DNA of 64,000 bases from JABCPE02 sp963519075 (GCA_963519075.1 CAUQMH010000001.1:1-64000); one strand, 5' to 3'. Positions 7,439 through 17,253 are shown, numbered from the stretch's first letter. The notes: generated from the sequence alone by a model not told the origin. Numbers and translations are program-made.

Positions 7439-10400
7439 ATGAAATCTACTTATACTGTCATCAATGCCTCGGCTGGATCGGGCAAAACTTATACCCTCGT
7501 ACAGAGACTTCTAATGCTTTGTCTGGAAAATCCCAGCGAGCCAGATGCTGTTCGGCATATCATTGCCCTTACTTTTACCAATAAGGCTGCCAATGAGATG
7601 AAAGAGCGAATACTCCAGTGGCTGGGAAAATTCACGGCTGAAAACTATGCCCAATGCCAAGAACTGCTGGATATACAGGAAAAATTCCGTCAACAGGGCA
7701 AAAACATCCCTGTCGATGAGCTGCACCGCCGTTCCCAAGCGGTTCTGGACTATATTCTGCACCATTACTCCATGCTGAACATCGGCACGATAGATAGATT
7801 TAATTCTAAATTGGTGCGTTCTTTTTCCTATGAGCTGGGACTGACACAGAATTTTAATTTGGAAATTCAGCCCGAACCTTATCTAATAGAAGCCGTAGAC
7901 CAAATGTTGGACAAGATAGGCGGAGACAAAAAGGTATCGGAGACTTTCATAGATTTTGTGAATTATAGTTTGGATAATAACGAGCGGGTAAATCTGAGCC
8001 AAACGCTCTACCAATCGGCAAAAGAATTTGTAAAAGACATCCACTACAAAAGGCTTTTGGAGAATAAAGATTTTGACTGGGAAGCCTACGAAAACTCCAA
8101 AAACAACATCAGAAAAAACCTCACTGAAATCAAGAAAGATTCTGTGAAAATAGCACAGGATACGATATCCCTCATCAAAGAAAGAGGGCTGGAAATAGAG
8201 GATTTTTCAGGCGGAGGGAGGAACAGCATTGCCAAGTTTTTCCATGAAGTCGCTAAGTTCTACAACAAGGAGCGAAAAGATTTCCCTTTCCCATCGAATG
8301 AAGAATCTGCTCTTGCAGTTTTTGAAAAAGGAGCTTCTTCCAAGTCAAAACACAAAGAGCAGGACATTTTGGACATTCTCAGCCATTTGATGGAAAGCAG
8401 AAGAAAGCTCATCAGCAATTATATCCTGATGCAGAAAAAAGAAAAAATACTTCACGCTCTGCTTCCGCTTCGGGTAAATAAGGAAATCCAAGATGAACTT
8501 GCGAAAATAGAGGAAGAAAACGATTTGGTTTTGCTTTCTAAATTTAATATTATCATCAATGAAAACCTGAAAAATGAGCCTTCGGCTTTCATTTACGAGA
8601 AAGTGGGAACTCGGTATCTGCACTACTTCTTTGATGAGTTTCAGGATACTTCGGCACTGCAATGGCAGAATTTCCTGCCGCTGCGAGACCACACGATTTC
8701 TTCGGACAATACGAGTTTTACCCTCGTGGGAGACCCTAAACAGAGCATTTATCGCTTCCGTGGTGGAGAGAGCCAGCTGATGCTGAACATCATCAACCAT
8801 AAAGAAAATGCACCTGTCCCTGCCAATGTCATTTCACTAAAAGAAAACTACCGAAGCGCGAGGAATATCGTGAGGTTTAATAATGAACTTTATCAATACA
8901 TATCCGAGCTAGGAGATTTTGAGCATAAAGAAATTTTCGGCGAGAAAGCCCAGCAGGAAGCCAAAACCAATATTGATGGAAGAGTAAGAGTAAATCTGAT
9001 AGAAAACGCCAAAAAAGAGGATTTCTACCAAGATACCGCAGACCAGATGCAACAGGACATCCAGCAGTGTCTGGATAACGGCTATAAATTCTCAGATATT
9101 ACCATCTTGTGCAGAGGGAATAATGATATATTCAACTATTCTCAGCTCTTGGGAAGCAGAGAAGTGCTGTACAATGGAGAAAAAACCTTTATAAAAACTA
9201 TCTCCGAACGAGGGCTTACCCTCAATCTCTCTAAAACCCTGAATGCTCTGATAGAATTTCTAAACTGGACAGCCGCTCCGAAAAGCAAGAAATTTCTGGT
9301 GATGCTGTTCTACTATCTTAATGATTTAGGACGAATCAAAATCCATGATTTTTCGGTAGAGATGCTGGAAATTTTAGCCATTGAAGGGCAGCAAGAAACA
9401 TTTGACTTTATCAAAAAAAGATACAATCTGGATTTAGCCCATTCCCATATTCCGAACCTCAACCTTTACAACTTCATAGAACATTTCGTTTATGAATTTT
9501 CTGTCAAAGACAAGGAAATGGACTTCATTCTCAATTTCTTAGAAATGCTCTATAGCTTCTCCCAAAACACAGGAATGACCCTGAAAGATTTCCTGAAATT
9601 CTGGGAAGAGGAAGGCAAAAACATCTCCATCCAAGCCTCCGAAAATATAGATGCTGTGCAGATAATGACCATCCACAAAGCCAAAGGGCTGGAATTCCCT
9701 GTGGTGTTTCTGCCGATGGAAAACAAAAGCCAAGATTCCAAATTCACGGAATGGTATGATTTGGAGGGAGAAAACGCTCTCAGTGCGGTGAATATCTCGG
9801 GCTTTGATAAAGGATTAGAAACCTACGATGAAGATATAGAAATATTCAACAGTGAGAATGTCTATAAAAACTTCATCGACCGCCTCTGCGTGCAGTATGT
9901 AGCCACCACACGCCCTGTGGAACAGCTGTTCCTTTATCTCCAAAAACCGAACAATTCGGCAAATCATTTGGAAATATTTGACTTTGTAAATCAATACAAT
10001 ACGGAAAGCGCAGACAACTTTGATTTATTCGAAACAAATGAGGAGCTGCTCAGAAAAAAAACCAAACAAAAGAAAAAAGAATGGGCTACGATGAGTATCT
10101 CATCTATCCACAAACAAGGAGAATCGCTGGCTAATATCCAAATCGCCACGCCATCCAAAAGCTATCAAAAACGAAAAGAGAAAACAAGAATGGGACTTCT
10201 CATTCATGATATTTTAGCAAAAATAAACCATAAGGATGATATGGAAAAGGTCTTGGATAGTTTTTTCCGCTTGGGAACAATCACCGAGAAAGAAAAAGAA
10301 ATCATCACAAAGAGAATTTCACCAGTTCTGAACGATGAAAAATACGCTCCGTATTTCAGTGGAAATGAGAAAGAAATCATCAATGAAAGAGAAATCCTCA

Positions 10401-10600
10401 TCACTTTGGAGGATGGAGAACAAAAATTCTACCGACCAGACCGCGTCATAAAAACGGAGGAAGGCTATATTATCGTTGATTTCAAAACAGGTGAAGAAGA
10501 AAGAAAAAAACACCAAAAACAGGTGACAGATTACCAAAATGCCTTAGAAAAAATGGGCAAAAAGGTGATAGAGACAAAGCTTATTTATTTTGATGAATAA
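7439..10600 (+). CDS. AddA-like UvrD-family helicase/nuclease
   Basis: This 1053-residue recombination protein of the RecB/AddA type processes double-strand breaks by unwinding and cutting DNA. Visible parts are Walker A (ASAGSGKT, residues about 10-17), TFTNKAANEMKERI (motif Ia), DEFQDTS (motif II, about 398), VGDPKQSIYRFRGGE (motif III, about 430) and TIHKAKGLEFPVVF (motif V, about 742). A C-terminal PD-(D/E)xK nuclease follows, with RPDRVI and VDFKTGEE near 1000-1015. The ATG at 7439 is preferred over an upstream TTG at 7418 because it gives the usual short N-terminus before Walker A. The partner AddB is not adjacent. Confidence 0.93.
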   Translation: MKSTYTVINASAGSGKTYTLVQRLLMLCLENPSEPDAVRHIIALTFTNKAANEMKERILQWLGKFTAENYAQCQELLDIQEKFRQQGKNIPVDELHRRSQAVLDYILHHYSMLNIGTIDRFNSKLVRSFSYELGLTQNFNLEIQPEPYLIEAVDQMLDKIGGDKKVSETFIDFVNYSLDNNERVNLSQTLYQSAKEFVKDIHYKRLLENKDFDWEAYENSKNNIRKNLTEIKKDSVKIAQDTISLIKERGLEIEDFSGGGRNSIAKFFHEVAKFYNKERKDFPFPSNEESALAVFEKGASSKSKHKEQDILDILSHLMESRRKLISNYILMQKKEKILHALLPLRVNKEIQDELAKIEEENDLVLLSKFNIIINENLKNEPSAFIYEKVGTRYLHYFFDEFQDTSALQWQNFLPLRDHTISSDNTSFTLVGDPKQSIYRFRGGESQLMLNIINHKENAPVPANVISLKENYRSARNIVRFNNELYQYISELGDFEHKEIFGEKAQQEAKTNIDGRVRVNLIENAKKEDFYQDTADQMQQDIQQCLDNGYKFSDITILCRGNNDIFNYSQLLGSREVLYNGEKTFIKTISERGLTLNLSKTLNALIEFLNWTAAPKSKKFLVMLFYYLNDLGRIKIHDFSVEMLEILAIEGQQETFDFIKKRYNLDLAHSHIPNLNLYNFIEHFVYEFSVKDKEMDFILNFLEMLYSFSQNTGMTLKDFLKFWEEEGKNISIQASENIDAVQIMTIHKAKGLEFPVVFLPMENKSQDSKFTEWYDLEGENALSAVNISGFDKGLETYDEDIEIFNSENVYKNFIDRLCVQYVATTRPVEQLFLYLQKPNNSANHLEIFDFVNQYNTESADNFDLFETNEELLRKKTKQKKKEWATMSISSIHKQGESLANIQIATPSKSYQKRKEKTRMGLLIHDILAKINHKDDMEKVLDSFFRLGTITEKEKEIITKRISPVLNDEKYAPYFSGNEKEIINEREILITLEDGEQKFYRPDRVIKTEEGYIIVDFKTGEEERKKHQKQVTDYQNALEKMGKKVIETKLIYFDE

Positions 10601-10622
10601 TTTTAACCAAAAAAATAACATT

Positions 10623-11507
10623 ATGAAAGATTCCCTAATGGGCATAGAAATAGAAAAAGTATTAGAAAACTGGGAAGTATCCATTGTGCATTTCCTGCCA
10701 AAAATAGTGGAGGCTGTTATCGTCCTTATTTTGTTTATCTTTTTAGCCAAAATAGCCAAAAGAATCAGTCGCCGAGCTTTCAAGGTTCATCTAAACATCG
10801 CCCACATCATCGCTTCTACAGTTTATTGCTTCTTCTTGTTTTCAGGAGTTTATCTCGCTTTGGAGCTTTTGGGACTGGACAAAGTTTTCTCGCATCTGCT
10901 TGCAGGAGCTGGAATTGTGGGAATTATCGCTGGTTTCGCTTTCAAAGATGTGGCGTCTAATATCTTTGCGGGACTGCTTCTGAAAACCCACAGCCCATAC
11001 AAGGAGGGCGACTGGGTGGAGATAGATGATAAATACGGCATTGTCACTCAGGTCAGCCTGATAACTACGACCATAAGAACCATTCCAGGGCAGGATGTTT
11101 TTATCCCAAATCAAATTATCTACAGCGGAACATTTACCAATTATTCCACTTTGGGAAGGAGGAGAATTATCCTAAAAACGGGCGTTTCTTTTGGAGATGA
11201 TTTGGAGTTTGTGCAGGCTACTGCTCTTGATGAAATTAAGAAAATAGAAACCTTGCTTCCTGATGAAAAAGTGGATCTATACTTCACAAATATCGGAAAT
11301 TCTACACTTGATTTTGTACTTCGGTTTTGGATAAAATTTGAGACCAATGATGATTTCTACGAAGCCATGAACGAGGCCATCATACGGATAAAGAAACGCT
11401 TTGACAAGGAAGGGATTTGTCTAGCCTACCCCGTGACTACGCTGGATTTTGGTGTAAAAGGCGGCGTGAATATCTTTGACAAAGAAATAAAAATCAATAA
11501 AAACTAA
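10623..11507 (+). CDS. MscS-family mechanosensitive channel
   Basis: This is a small-conductance mechanosensitive channel that relieves turgor on osmotic downshock. Three membrane helices (about residues 22-42, 56-80 and 85-120 from this start) are followed by the pore-lining helix, with the AGAGIVGIIAGFAFKD pattern. The beta domain follows (YKEGDWVEIDDKYGIV, then the PNQIIYSGTFTNYS signature) and then the alpha/beta C-terminal domain. Alternative starts are an ATG at 10593 and a TTG at 10590, both overlapping the helicase stop. The ATG at 10623 is chosen because it follows an A-rich leader and gives about 294 residues, near the 286 of E. coli MscS. Confidence 0.93.
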   Translation: MKDSLMGIEIEKVLENWEVSIVHFLPKIVEAVIVLILFIFLAKIAKRISRRAFKVHLNIAHIIASTVYCFFLFSGVYLALELLGLDKVFSHLLAGAGIVGIIAGFAFKDVASNIFAGLLLKTHSPYKEGDWVEIDDKYGIVTQVSLITTTIRTIPGQDVFIPNQIIYSGTFTNYSTLGRRRIILKTGVSFGDDLEFVQATALDEIKKIETLLPDEKVDLYFTNIGNSTLDFVLRFWIKFETNDDFYEAMNEAIIRIKKRFDKEGICLAYPVTTLDFGVKGGVNIFDKEIKINKN

Positions 11508-11517
11508 ATCTTTTCCT

Positions 11518-12510
11518 TTAATAAAAATGCGTAGGAAAAGCCTTTTTAGGCGTTTGGTTTAGGATATTCAATTTTACCCAAGAATTAAGAAATCCCCAGC
11601 CGTAGGAAAACATCTGGACATAAGTGGTAACAATGATTAGCACCGAAATTGGCAGGCTTTTCATCTTAAATAATGAATGTGCGAATATCAACAAAGTGTA
11701 AAAAGCATACAGCAGAAGCGGTATTTTTGTCCAAAAACCAAGCAGCAGGCTTCCTAAAAAACCTAACAAAAACACGGACGGAAACCCAAAAGTAGGCTTC
11801 GTGTATTGAGGGTGGCGCTGATTGAGAATAGGTCTGGCAACACCAAACTGATAGACCTGTTTTGAGAATTTTTTCAGGCTCGTTCGCCGTTTGTGATAGA
11901 CGGCGATATTTTCATAAAAACAAGTGCTGTAGCCATTTTCCCAAAGCCTCATAGAAAGGTCTGGGTCTTCGCCGATTCTCATATCCGAGAAACCTCCCAC
12001 CGCTGAAAACACCGCCTTATTGACTCCCATGTTGAAACTTCTGGGCTGAAATTTACTGACCAATTTCTTGCTTCCACGAATTCCGCCCGTTGTAAAAACC
12101 GAAGTCATAGAATAGGAAATTGCCTTTTGTAGATTGGAGAAGTTTTCATCAGCTCTATCCGCTCCACCAAAAGCATCGGTCGGTTCAGTTTGAAGATTAT
12201 TTTTAATGTTTTTAATGTAATCTCTTGGAACAACTACATCGCTATCCAAGAAAACCAGCCAGCTATTTTTAGCGCGTTCCGCCCCGAAATTTCGACTGAG
12301 TCCTGGCCCTGAATTTTGTTTTTTGAAATACTGAATGTTTAGTTTCCCTTGATACAAATCCACCACAGGAAGCAGCTCTACGGAAGAGCCGTCATCCACT
12401 ATGACTATTTCAAAATCCTTATCCTCTTGAACAAGAAGCGAGTCCAGCAGTTCTGTGAGTTCGTCCCTGCGGTTATAGATAGCAACGATGATGGAAATAG
12501 AAACATCCAC
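11518..12510 (-). CDS. Family 2 glycosyltransferase with C-terminal membrane helices
   Basis: The N-terminal GT-A domain shows VSISIIVAIYNRRDEL, the nucleotide-binding IVDDGSS, FLDSDVVVP (the DxD-like metal site) and an EDPDLSMRLWENG motif. The last ~90 residues hold two or three hydrophobic helices, so the enzyme is probably anchored to the inner membrane and builds a surface glycan. There is no ATG. The frame allows TTG at 12528 or GTG at 12510, and the GTG is preferred because it leaves a short N-terminus before the first strand. The gene converges on mscS and stands apart from the large glycan cluster. Confidence 0.85.
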   Translation of the reverse strand: MDVSISIIVAIYNRRDELTELLDSLLVQEDKDFEIVIVDDGSSVELLPVVDLYQGKLNIQYFKKQNSGPGLSRNFGAERAKNSWLVFLDSDVVVPRDYIKNIKNNLQTEPTDAFGGADRADENFSNLQKAISYSMTSVFTTGGIRGSKKLVSKFQPRSFNMGVNKAVFSAVGGFSDMRIGEDPDLSMRLWENGYSTCFYENIAVYHKRRTSLKKFSKQVYQFGVARPILNQRHPQYTKPTFGFPSVFLLGFLGSLLLGFWTKIPLLLYAFYTLLIFAHSLFKMKSLPISVLIIVTTYVQMFSYGWGFLNSWVKLNILNQTPKKAFPTHFY

Positions 12511-12553
12511 GATTTTATTTTTTAGCAAAAATAACTAAATCCATCCATAAATG

Positions 12554-12590
12554 AAAAAACTTTGACAAAAGAGTCTTGCCAAAGTTTTTT
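12554..12590 (-). terminator. Terminator of the rimP-nusA-infB operon
   Basis: An 11-bp perfect stem (12554-12564 with 12580-12590) ends in a run of six T on the minus strand, 19 bases after the infB stop. Confidence 0.8.
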
Positions 12591-12608
12591 CTACTAATCT
12601 AATAAAAT

Positions 12609-15272
12609 TTATTTCAGTTTTTTCTTAATCGCTACTTCTTCGTAGATTTCAAGAAGGTCGCCTACTTCTATATCATTATAGCCTTTTAGGTTAAGACCAC
12701 ATTCATAGCCTTTGGTTACTTCTTTCACATCATCCTTGTAGCGTTTAAGGCTTTCCAGCTCGCCATCGTATTTCACGATTCCGTCTCTCAATAGACGAAC
12801 TTTGGAGTTTCTTGTCACCTTACCAGAAAGCACCATACATCCTGCGATACTTCCCACTTTAGATATTTTGAACACCTCACGGATTTCTACAGTACCCAAC
12901 ACTTGTTCTATAATCTCTGGAGAAAGCATTCCTTCCATAGCTTCTTTCACATCATCTATGGCATCGTAGATTACGGAATAAGTTCTGATTTCTATCTCTT
13001 CTTTCTCTGCAAGGTCTTTTGCATTTGCTCCAGCCCTTACATTAAATCCGATAACGATAGCATCCGAAGCAGTCGCAAGCAAGATATCGCTCTCTGTAAT
13101 CTGTCCTACACCTTTGTGAAGGATATTGACTTGGATTTCCTCTGTTGATAATCTCTGAAGCATGTCTGTAAGGGCTTCCACAGAACCATCCACATCCCCT
13201 TTTAGGATAATGTTTAGCTCTTTGAAATCTCCAAGGGCTATTCTTCGTCCGATTTCGTCCAGAGTCAAATGTTTCTTCGTTCTTATTGTCTGCTCTCTTT
13301 GAAGTTGTTCTCTCTTATTTGCAATAGATTTCGCTTCTCTTTCATCTTCATAAACCTTAAATTTATCCCCTGCCGTAGGCGCTCCATCTAAACCTAAGAT
13401 TGTCACTGGTGTAGAAGGCCCTACTTTCTGAAGGTTGTGTCCTCTTTCATCCAGCATGGCTTTTACTTTACCATGGTTTTTCCCAGCAAGGACATAATCT
13501 CCTACTTTGAGTGTTCCTGCCTGAACCAATAGCGTAGAAACATAACCTCTTCCTTTGTCCAAAGATGCTTCTATCACAACTCCTGATGCAGGTTTATTAG
13601 GATTAGCTTTTAAATCCAATAAATCAGCTTGAAGGAGAACTTTTTCTAAAAGTAAATCTACATTATTACCAAATTTAGCTGAAATCTCCTGAGCCTGTAC
13701 ATTTCCTCCCCATTCTTCCACCAAGATATTCAACCCTGAAAGCTGCTCACGGATTTTATCTGGATTGGCATTAGGTTTATCTACTTTGTTTAATGCAATA
13801 ATCATAGGCACCCCTGCCGCCTGTGCGTGGGAAATCGCCTCTTTGGTCTGTGGCATCACCTCATCATCGGCAGCGATAACGATAATCGCTACATCTGTTA
13901 CCTGCGCTCCTCTAGCTCTCATTGCCGTAAACGCCTCGTGACCAGGTGTATCTAGGAAAGTAATGTGTCTGCCATTCTCCAGCTGAACGCTGTATGCACC
14001 GATGTGCTGGGTAATCCCTCCTGACTCACCAGCGATAACATTCGTTTTTCTGATGTAGTCCAGCAATGATGTTTTACCGTGGTCCACATGCCCCATCACA
14101 GTAACGATAGGTGCTCTTGGCAATAAATCTTCCTCGCTGTCTTCTGCTTCCTCTTCTGAGCTATCTTCCAAATCAGCATCAGAAAATTCTATTTTATACC
14201 CAAATTCATCTGCTACTAGTGTCAGAATATCGGCTTCTAATCTTTGGTTCATGGTTACCATTACCCCAAGTGAAAAACAAGCAGAAATAACCTCCGTAGG
14301 GCTCACATCCATAAGAGCAGCAAGTTCATTCACGGTGATAAACTCTGTAACTTTCAGAGTTTTATCTTGTGCTTCTAGTTCCTGCTGAAGCTCATCTTGC
14401 TCTCTACGGAAATTTCTTTTTTCTTTTCTGTATTTAGCTCCTTTGGACTTACCACCTTTGTTAGTAAGTTTTTCCAAAGTTTCTTTGATTTGATTTTTTA
14501 CTTGCTCATCTGTAAGTTCCACAGGCATTACACGCTCTCTCTTTCCTCCTTTTTTACCTCCTTTATCGCGGTTTTCTCCTTGTGGCTTATCTTTAACAAA
14601 TTTTTTATCCGCTCCTGCTTTGTTATTAGCTGGTTTAGCATCCTCTCCAGCAGGTTTTTGGATTCTTTTTCTTTGTTTCTTCTTGTCAGAAGGTTTTGGT
14701 TTAGTTTCAAACTGAGACAAATCTATTTTCTCGGTCTGAAGGATTTTTGGTCCGTCCAGTTTTTGATATTTTGTTTCTATCTTCTCTGGTTCGGAAGATT
14801 CTTCAGTATCCACAACAGGTTTTGCCTCTGCCTTAGGCTCTGCTTTTGGCTCAGCCTTAGGTTCAGATTTTTTCTCTTTTATAATTTCTGGTTTAGGAGC
14901 TACTACTTCCTCTTTCACAACTTCTTTTGGAGAAGCTACTTCCGCTTCTTTTTCCTTTTTAGGCTTCGCCTCCAGATCTATTTTGCCTATAATCTTTGTT
15001 TTAGGAGCTTGAGCCTTAATCACTTCAGGAGCTTTTGGTTCTTCTGTTTCTAATTTCACCTCTGGAACTTTAGAAATCACCACCTCCTGTGAAGCCTCTT
15101 TCTGCTTCTTATCAGCTGCAAATTCCTGCTCTAATGCGGAGAAAGCCTCTGCTTCCAACAACACATTGGGATTGCTATCAATCTCAAACCCTTTACTCTG
15201 CAAAAACTCTACTGCCCTTGGAATGGAAATATTAAGTTCCTTTGCTGCTTTATTTAATCTGATTTTTGGCAT
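12609..15272 (-). CDS. infB: Translation initiation factor IF-2
   Basis: IF-2 is the GTPase that brings initiator tRNA to the 30S subunit and promotes subunit joining. The N-terminal IF2_N motif (IRLNKAAKELNIS) is followed by a long charged Lys/Glu/Pro linker with EPKA repeats (residues about 60-290), a second IF2_N-type segment, then the G domain from about residue 385: GHVDHGKTSLL (G1), ITQHIGAY (G2), DTPGHEAF (G3) and NKVDK (G4). Domains II to IV follow, ending with a KVGSIAGC segment and a YECGLNL motif. At 887 residues it has normal length. It is the last gene of rimP-nusA-infB. Confidence 0.97.
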   Translation of the reverse strand: MPKIRLNKAAKELNISIPRAVEFLQSKGFEIDSNPNVLLEAEAFSALEQEFAADKKQKEASQEVVISKVPEVKLETEEPKAPEVIKAQAPKTKIIGKIDLEAKPKKEKEAEVASPKEVVKEEVVAPKPEIIKEKKSEPKAEPKAEPKAEAKPVVDTEESSEPEKIETKYQKLDGPKILQTEKIDLSQFETKPKPSDKKKQRKRIQKPAGEDAKPANNKAGADKKFVKDKPQGENRDKGGKKGGKRERVMPVELTDEQVKNQIKETLEKLTNKGGKSKGAKYRKEKRNFRREQDELQQELEAQDKTLKVTEFITVNELAALMDVSPTEVISACFSLGVMVTMNQRLEADILTLVADEFGYKIEFSDADLEDSSEEEAEDSEEDLLPRAPIVTVMGHVDHGKTSLLDYIRKTNVIAGESGGITQHIGAYSVQLENGRHITFLDTPGHEAFTAMRARGAQVTDVAIIVIAADDEVMPQTKEAISHAQAAGVPMIIALNKVDKPNANPDKIREQLSGLNILVEEWGGNVQAQEISAKFGNNVDLLLEKVLLQADLLDLKANPNKPASGVVIEASLDKGRGYVSTLLVQAGTLKVGDYVLAGKNHGKVKAMLDERGHNLQKVGPSTPVTILGLDGAPTAGDKFKVYEDEREAKSIANKREQLQREQTIRTKKHLTLDEIGRRIALGDFKELNIILKGDVDGSVEALTDMLQRLSTEEIQVNILHKGVGQITESDILLATASDAIVIGFNVRAGANAKDLAEKEEIEIRTYSVIYDAIDDVKEAMEGMLSPEIIEQVLGTVEIREVFKISKVGSIAGCMVLSGKVTRNSKVRLLRDGIVKYDGELESLKRYKDDVKEVTKGYECGLNLKGYNDIEVGDLLEIYEEVAIKKKLK

Positions 15273-15348
15273 ATTTTTACTTTTTGTTCAGCAAAAGCTG
15301 AATACTTTGTTTTTTTGTTTATTCTATTATATTTTAGACAAAGAAGAT

Positions 15349-16581
15349 TTATTCCAATTCTTCTCTCAAGATTTTCTTAACCTCTTCTATTGTCTCTTCT
15401 TCTAAATCTACTAAGTTTAGCAATACATCTGTATCCTTGTCTAGGACACTTCTCGCTGTATCCAGCCCTACTTTTGTAAATTCATCTATAATCCACTGCT
15501 CGATTTCATCATCAAACTCTTTCAGCTCTACATCATCATCTTCTTGTTTTTCTCTATACACATCTATTTCATAATCTGTAAGCCAAGAAGCCAGTTTGAT
15601 ATTCTGCCCTTGTTTTCCGATGATTTTTGAAATCTCTTCCACTGGAGCGTATACTAGTGCATAGTGATCTTCTTCATTGATTTCCACCTTGTTGATTTCC
15701 ACACCTCCTAGTGCTCTTTTCACCAATACTTCTGGGTTCTTAGACCACTGGATTACATCAATATTTTCATTTCTAAGTTCTCTCACCACGCCGTGAATTC
15801 TAGAACCTTTCACACCTACACAAGCACCCACAGGGTCTATTCTTTCGTCCAAGGCATCTACAGCGATTTTCGCTTTTTCACCTGGGATTCTTACCGCTTT
15901 TTTCAAGATAATCGTTCCATCCAATATTTCTGGAATTTCTAATTCTAAAAGTTTTTCCAAAAACTTAGGTGCTGTTCTTGAAACGATAATCTGAGGTTTA
16001 GAACCTTTGAAATCAACTTTTTCAATCACCGCTCTGACGCTTTCTCCTTTCTTGAAGAAATCCGTAGGAATCTGGTTTTCTTTTGGTAAAATGTATTCAT
16101 TCCCTTCATCATCCAAGATGATAACCTGCTTACCACGGATATGGTGCACTTCTCCTACAATCACTTCACCTATTCTATCCTTGAACATTTCATACATTGT
16201 AGCATTATTATGCTCTTGTAATTTTGTTGCCAAAATTTGTTTCAATGTCAAGATATTTCTTCGCCCTAATTGTACCAATGGGATTTCTTGGGTAAATTCC
16301 TCTCCCACCTCGAATGTAGGGTCTATTTTTTTCGCTTCAGAAATTTCTATTTCCAAATCGTCATCTTCTGACATCTGATCTTCAACGATTTTTTTATTCA
16401 AAAATATCTGAAAATCTCCCTTGTCAGGGTTTACAATTACATCAAAATGGTCATCAGAATCGTATCTTTTTTTCAGCAAGGTTTTTAGCGAATCTTCTAT
16501 AATCGCCATCAAATCTATCTTACTGATCCCTTTTTCATCTTTAAAATCACCAAAAGATTCGATTAATGCTAAATTATCCAT
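15349..16581 (-). CDS. nusA: Transcription termination/antitermination factor NusA
   Basis: NusA binds RNA polymerase and nascent RNA and modulates pausing, intrinsic termination and antitermination. The order is an N-terminal polymerase-binding domain (about 1-130), an S1 domain (about 133-195, with VIVGEVHHIRGKQVII), KH1 (about 230-300, with GACVGVKGSRIHGVVREL) and KH2 (about 310-375, with ISKIIGKQGQNIKLAS). A short acidic C-terminal helical segment follows. At 410 residues it lacks the second acidic repeat found in E. coli NusA, as is usual outside Proteobacteria. It lies 25 bases after rimP and 76 before infB. Confidence 0.97.
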   Translation of the reverse strand: MDNLALIESFGDFKDEKGISKIDLMAIIEDSLKTLLKKRYDSDDHFDVIVNPDKGDFQIFLNKKIVEDQMSEDDDLEIEISEAKKIDPTFEVGEEFTQEIPLVQLGRRNILTLKQILATKLQEHNNATMYEMFKDRIGEVIVGEVHHIRGKQVIILDDEGNEYILPKENQIPTDFFKKGESVRAVIEKVDFKGSKPQIIVSRTAPKFLEKLLELEIPEILDGTIILKKAVRIPGEKAKIAVDALDERIDPVGACVGVKGSRIHGVVRELRNENIDVIQWSKNPEVLVKRALGGVEINKVEINEEDHYALVYAPVEEISKIIGKQGQNIKLASWLTDYEIDVYREKQEDDDVELKEFDDEIEQWIIDEFTKVGLDTARSVLDKDTDVLLNLVDLEEETIEEVKKILREELE

Positions 16582-16606
16582 ATTTTTTTTACTTTGACTA
16601 AAATTT

Positions 16607-17074
16607 TTAAAACTTAATTACTATCATTGCTCTCTTTATGCTTTTGTAAGGAATTTCTCTTTGTTCCTCCACATCTTCTTTTCCTTTTCCTACGAGTTTT
16701 GGTCTTCTATACCTCAGCATCAAAACTATTTTTTTCTCATCCGCTTGCTGCAGCTCTCCCTTAATCACTTCTCCTTCTTCTGTCGTGACTTCAAGCTCCC
16801 TTCCTACATTCTTCTTGTATTGTCTTGGTAATTTGAGAGGTTCACTCAGTCCTGCACTCATCACTTGAAGAGAAAAATCCACTTCTTCCCTATCCAGATT
16901 AAACTCTATTGCCCTGCTGGCATCTAAACAATCCTGAATAGAAAGTGACTCATCTCCATCCAAAATAACCACCACATCGTTTCCTGCAGATATTTTCAAA
17001 TCAACTAAATAAATATCCTTTCTTTCTTCTAAAAAAGCCTGTATCAGCTCTTCTACCCTTGTCTTAAAATCCAT
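16607..17074 (-). CDS. rimP: Ribosome maturation factor RimP
   Basis: RimP assists 30S subunit assembly. The protein shows the central SIQDCLDASRAIEFNLDRE motif, the VMSAGLSEPLKLPRQYKKNVGRE segment and a C-terminal SH3-like barrel. The ATG at 17074 (MDFKTRVEELIQ, 155 residues) is chosen. The frame stays open to 17173, but the extra N-terminus would cover a hairpin and part of the promoter, and it does not look like RimP. First gene of rimP-nusA-infB. Confidence 0.93.
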   Translation of the reverse strand: MDFKTRVEELIQAFLEERKDIYLVDLKISAGNDVVVILDGDESLSIQDCLDASRAIEFNLDREEVDFSLQVMSAGLSEPLKLPRQYKKNVGRELEVTTEEGEVIKGELQQADEKKIVLMLRYRRPKLVGKGKEDVEEQREIPYKSIKRAMIVIKF

Positions 17075-17098
17075 ATTTCTGCTTATTTCAGGATATAT

Positions 17099-17126
17099 AA
17101 AAAAGGCCTTCCTTTGAAGCCTTTCC
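17099..17126 (-). promoter_or_regulatory. Terminator-like hairpin in the rimP-nusA-infB leader (putative attenuator)
   Basis: On the minus strand AAAGGCTTC pairs with GAAG-GCCTTT around an AAAG loop, a 9-bp stem with one bulged G, ending in six T. It lies between the promoter core and the rimP ATG, where no gene ends. It could therefore prematurely end the nusA operon transcript. That role is inferred from position and shape only. Confidence 0.5.
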
Positions 17127-17151
17127 ATCATTATTCCCGTAAATCTGTGTG

Positions 17152-17183
17152 CAAATTTAAGAAAATTATTCATTTATAGCAAA
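17152..17183 (-). promoter_or_regulatory. Promoter of rimP-nusA-infB
   Basis: TTTG at 17183-17180, a 20-base spacer and TAAATTTG at 17159-17152 match the Bacteroidota consensus TTTG-N19/20-TAnnTTTG. Transcription should start near 17145, about 70 bases before rimP. Confidence 0.7.
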
Positions 17184-17219
17184 TTATCGCCGAAAAGATT
17201 TTATTTCACTAAAAAATAT

Positions 17220-17227
17220 TACCTTTG
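17220..17227 (+). promoter_or_regulatory. Promoter core of ugd and the glycan cluster
   Basis: TACCTTTG matches TAnnTTTG and sits 27 bases ahead of the ugd ATG, divergent from the rimP promoter. No -33 element is evident. Confidence 0.55.
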
Positions 17228-17253
17228 TAGATTGAAAAGATTTTTTATACTAA

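Noticed and set aside
11511..11539. Hairpin CTTTTCCT...AGGAAAAG between mscS and the glycosyltransferase gene
   Set aside because: The loop is long and one arm lies inside the glycosyltransferase coding end; it is too weak to call a terminator.
14397..15053. Plus-strand frame of 218 residues, very rich in Phe, Leu and Ser
   Set aside because: It is the antisense of the Lys/Glu-rich linker of infB; the hydrophobic composition is a shadow of that bias, not a membrane protein.
17075..17173. Longer N-terminus for rimP
   Set aside because: The extra codons cover the promoter core and the leader hairpin and do not resemble RimP.
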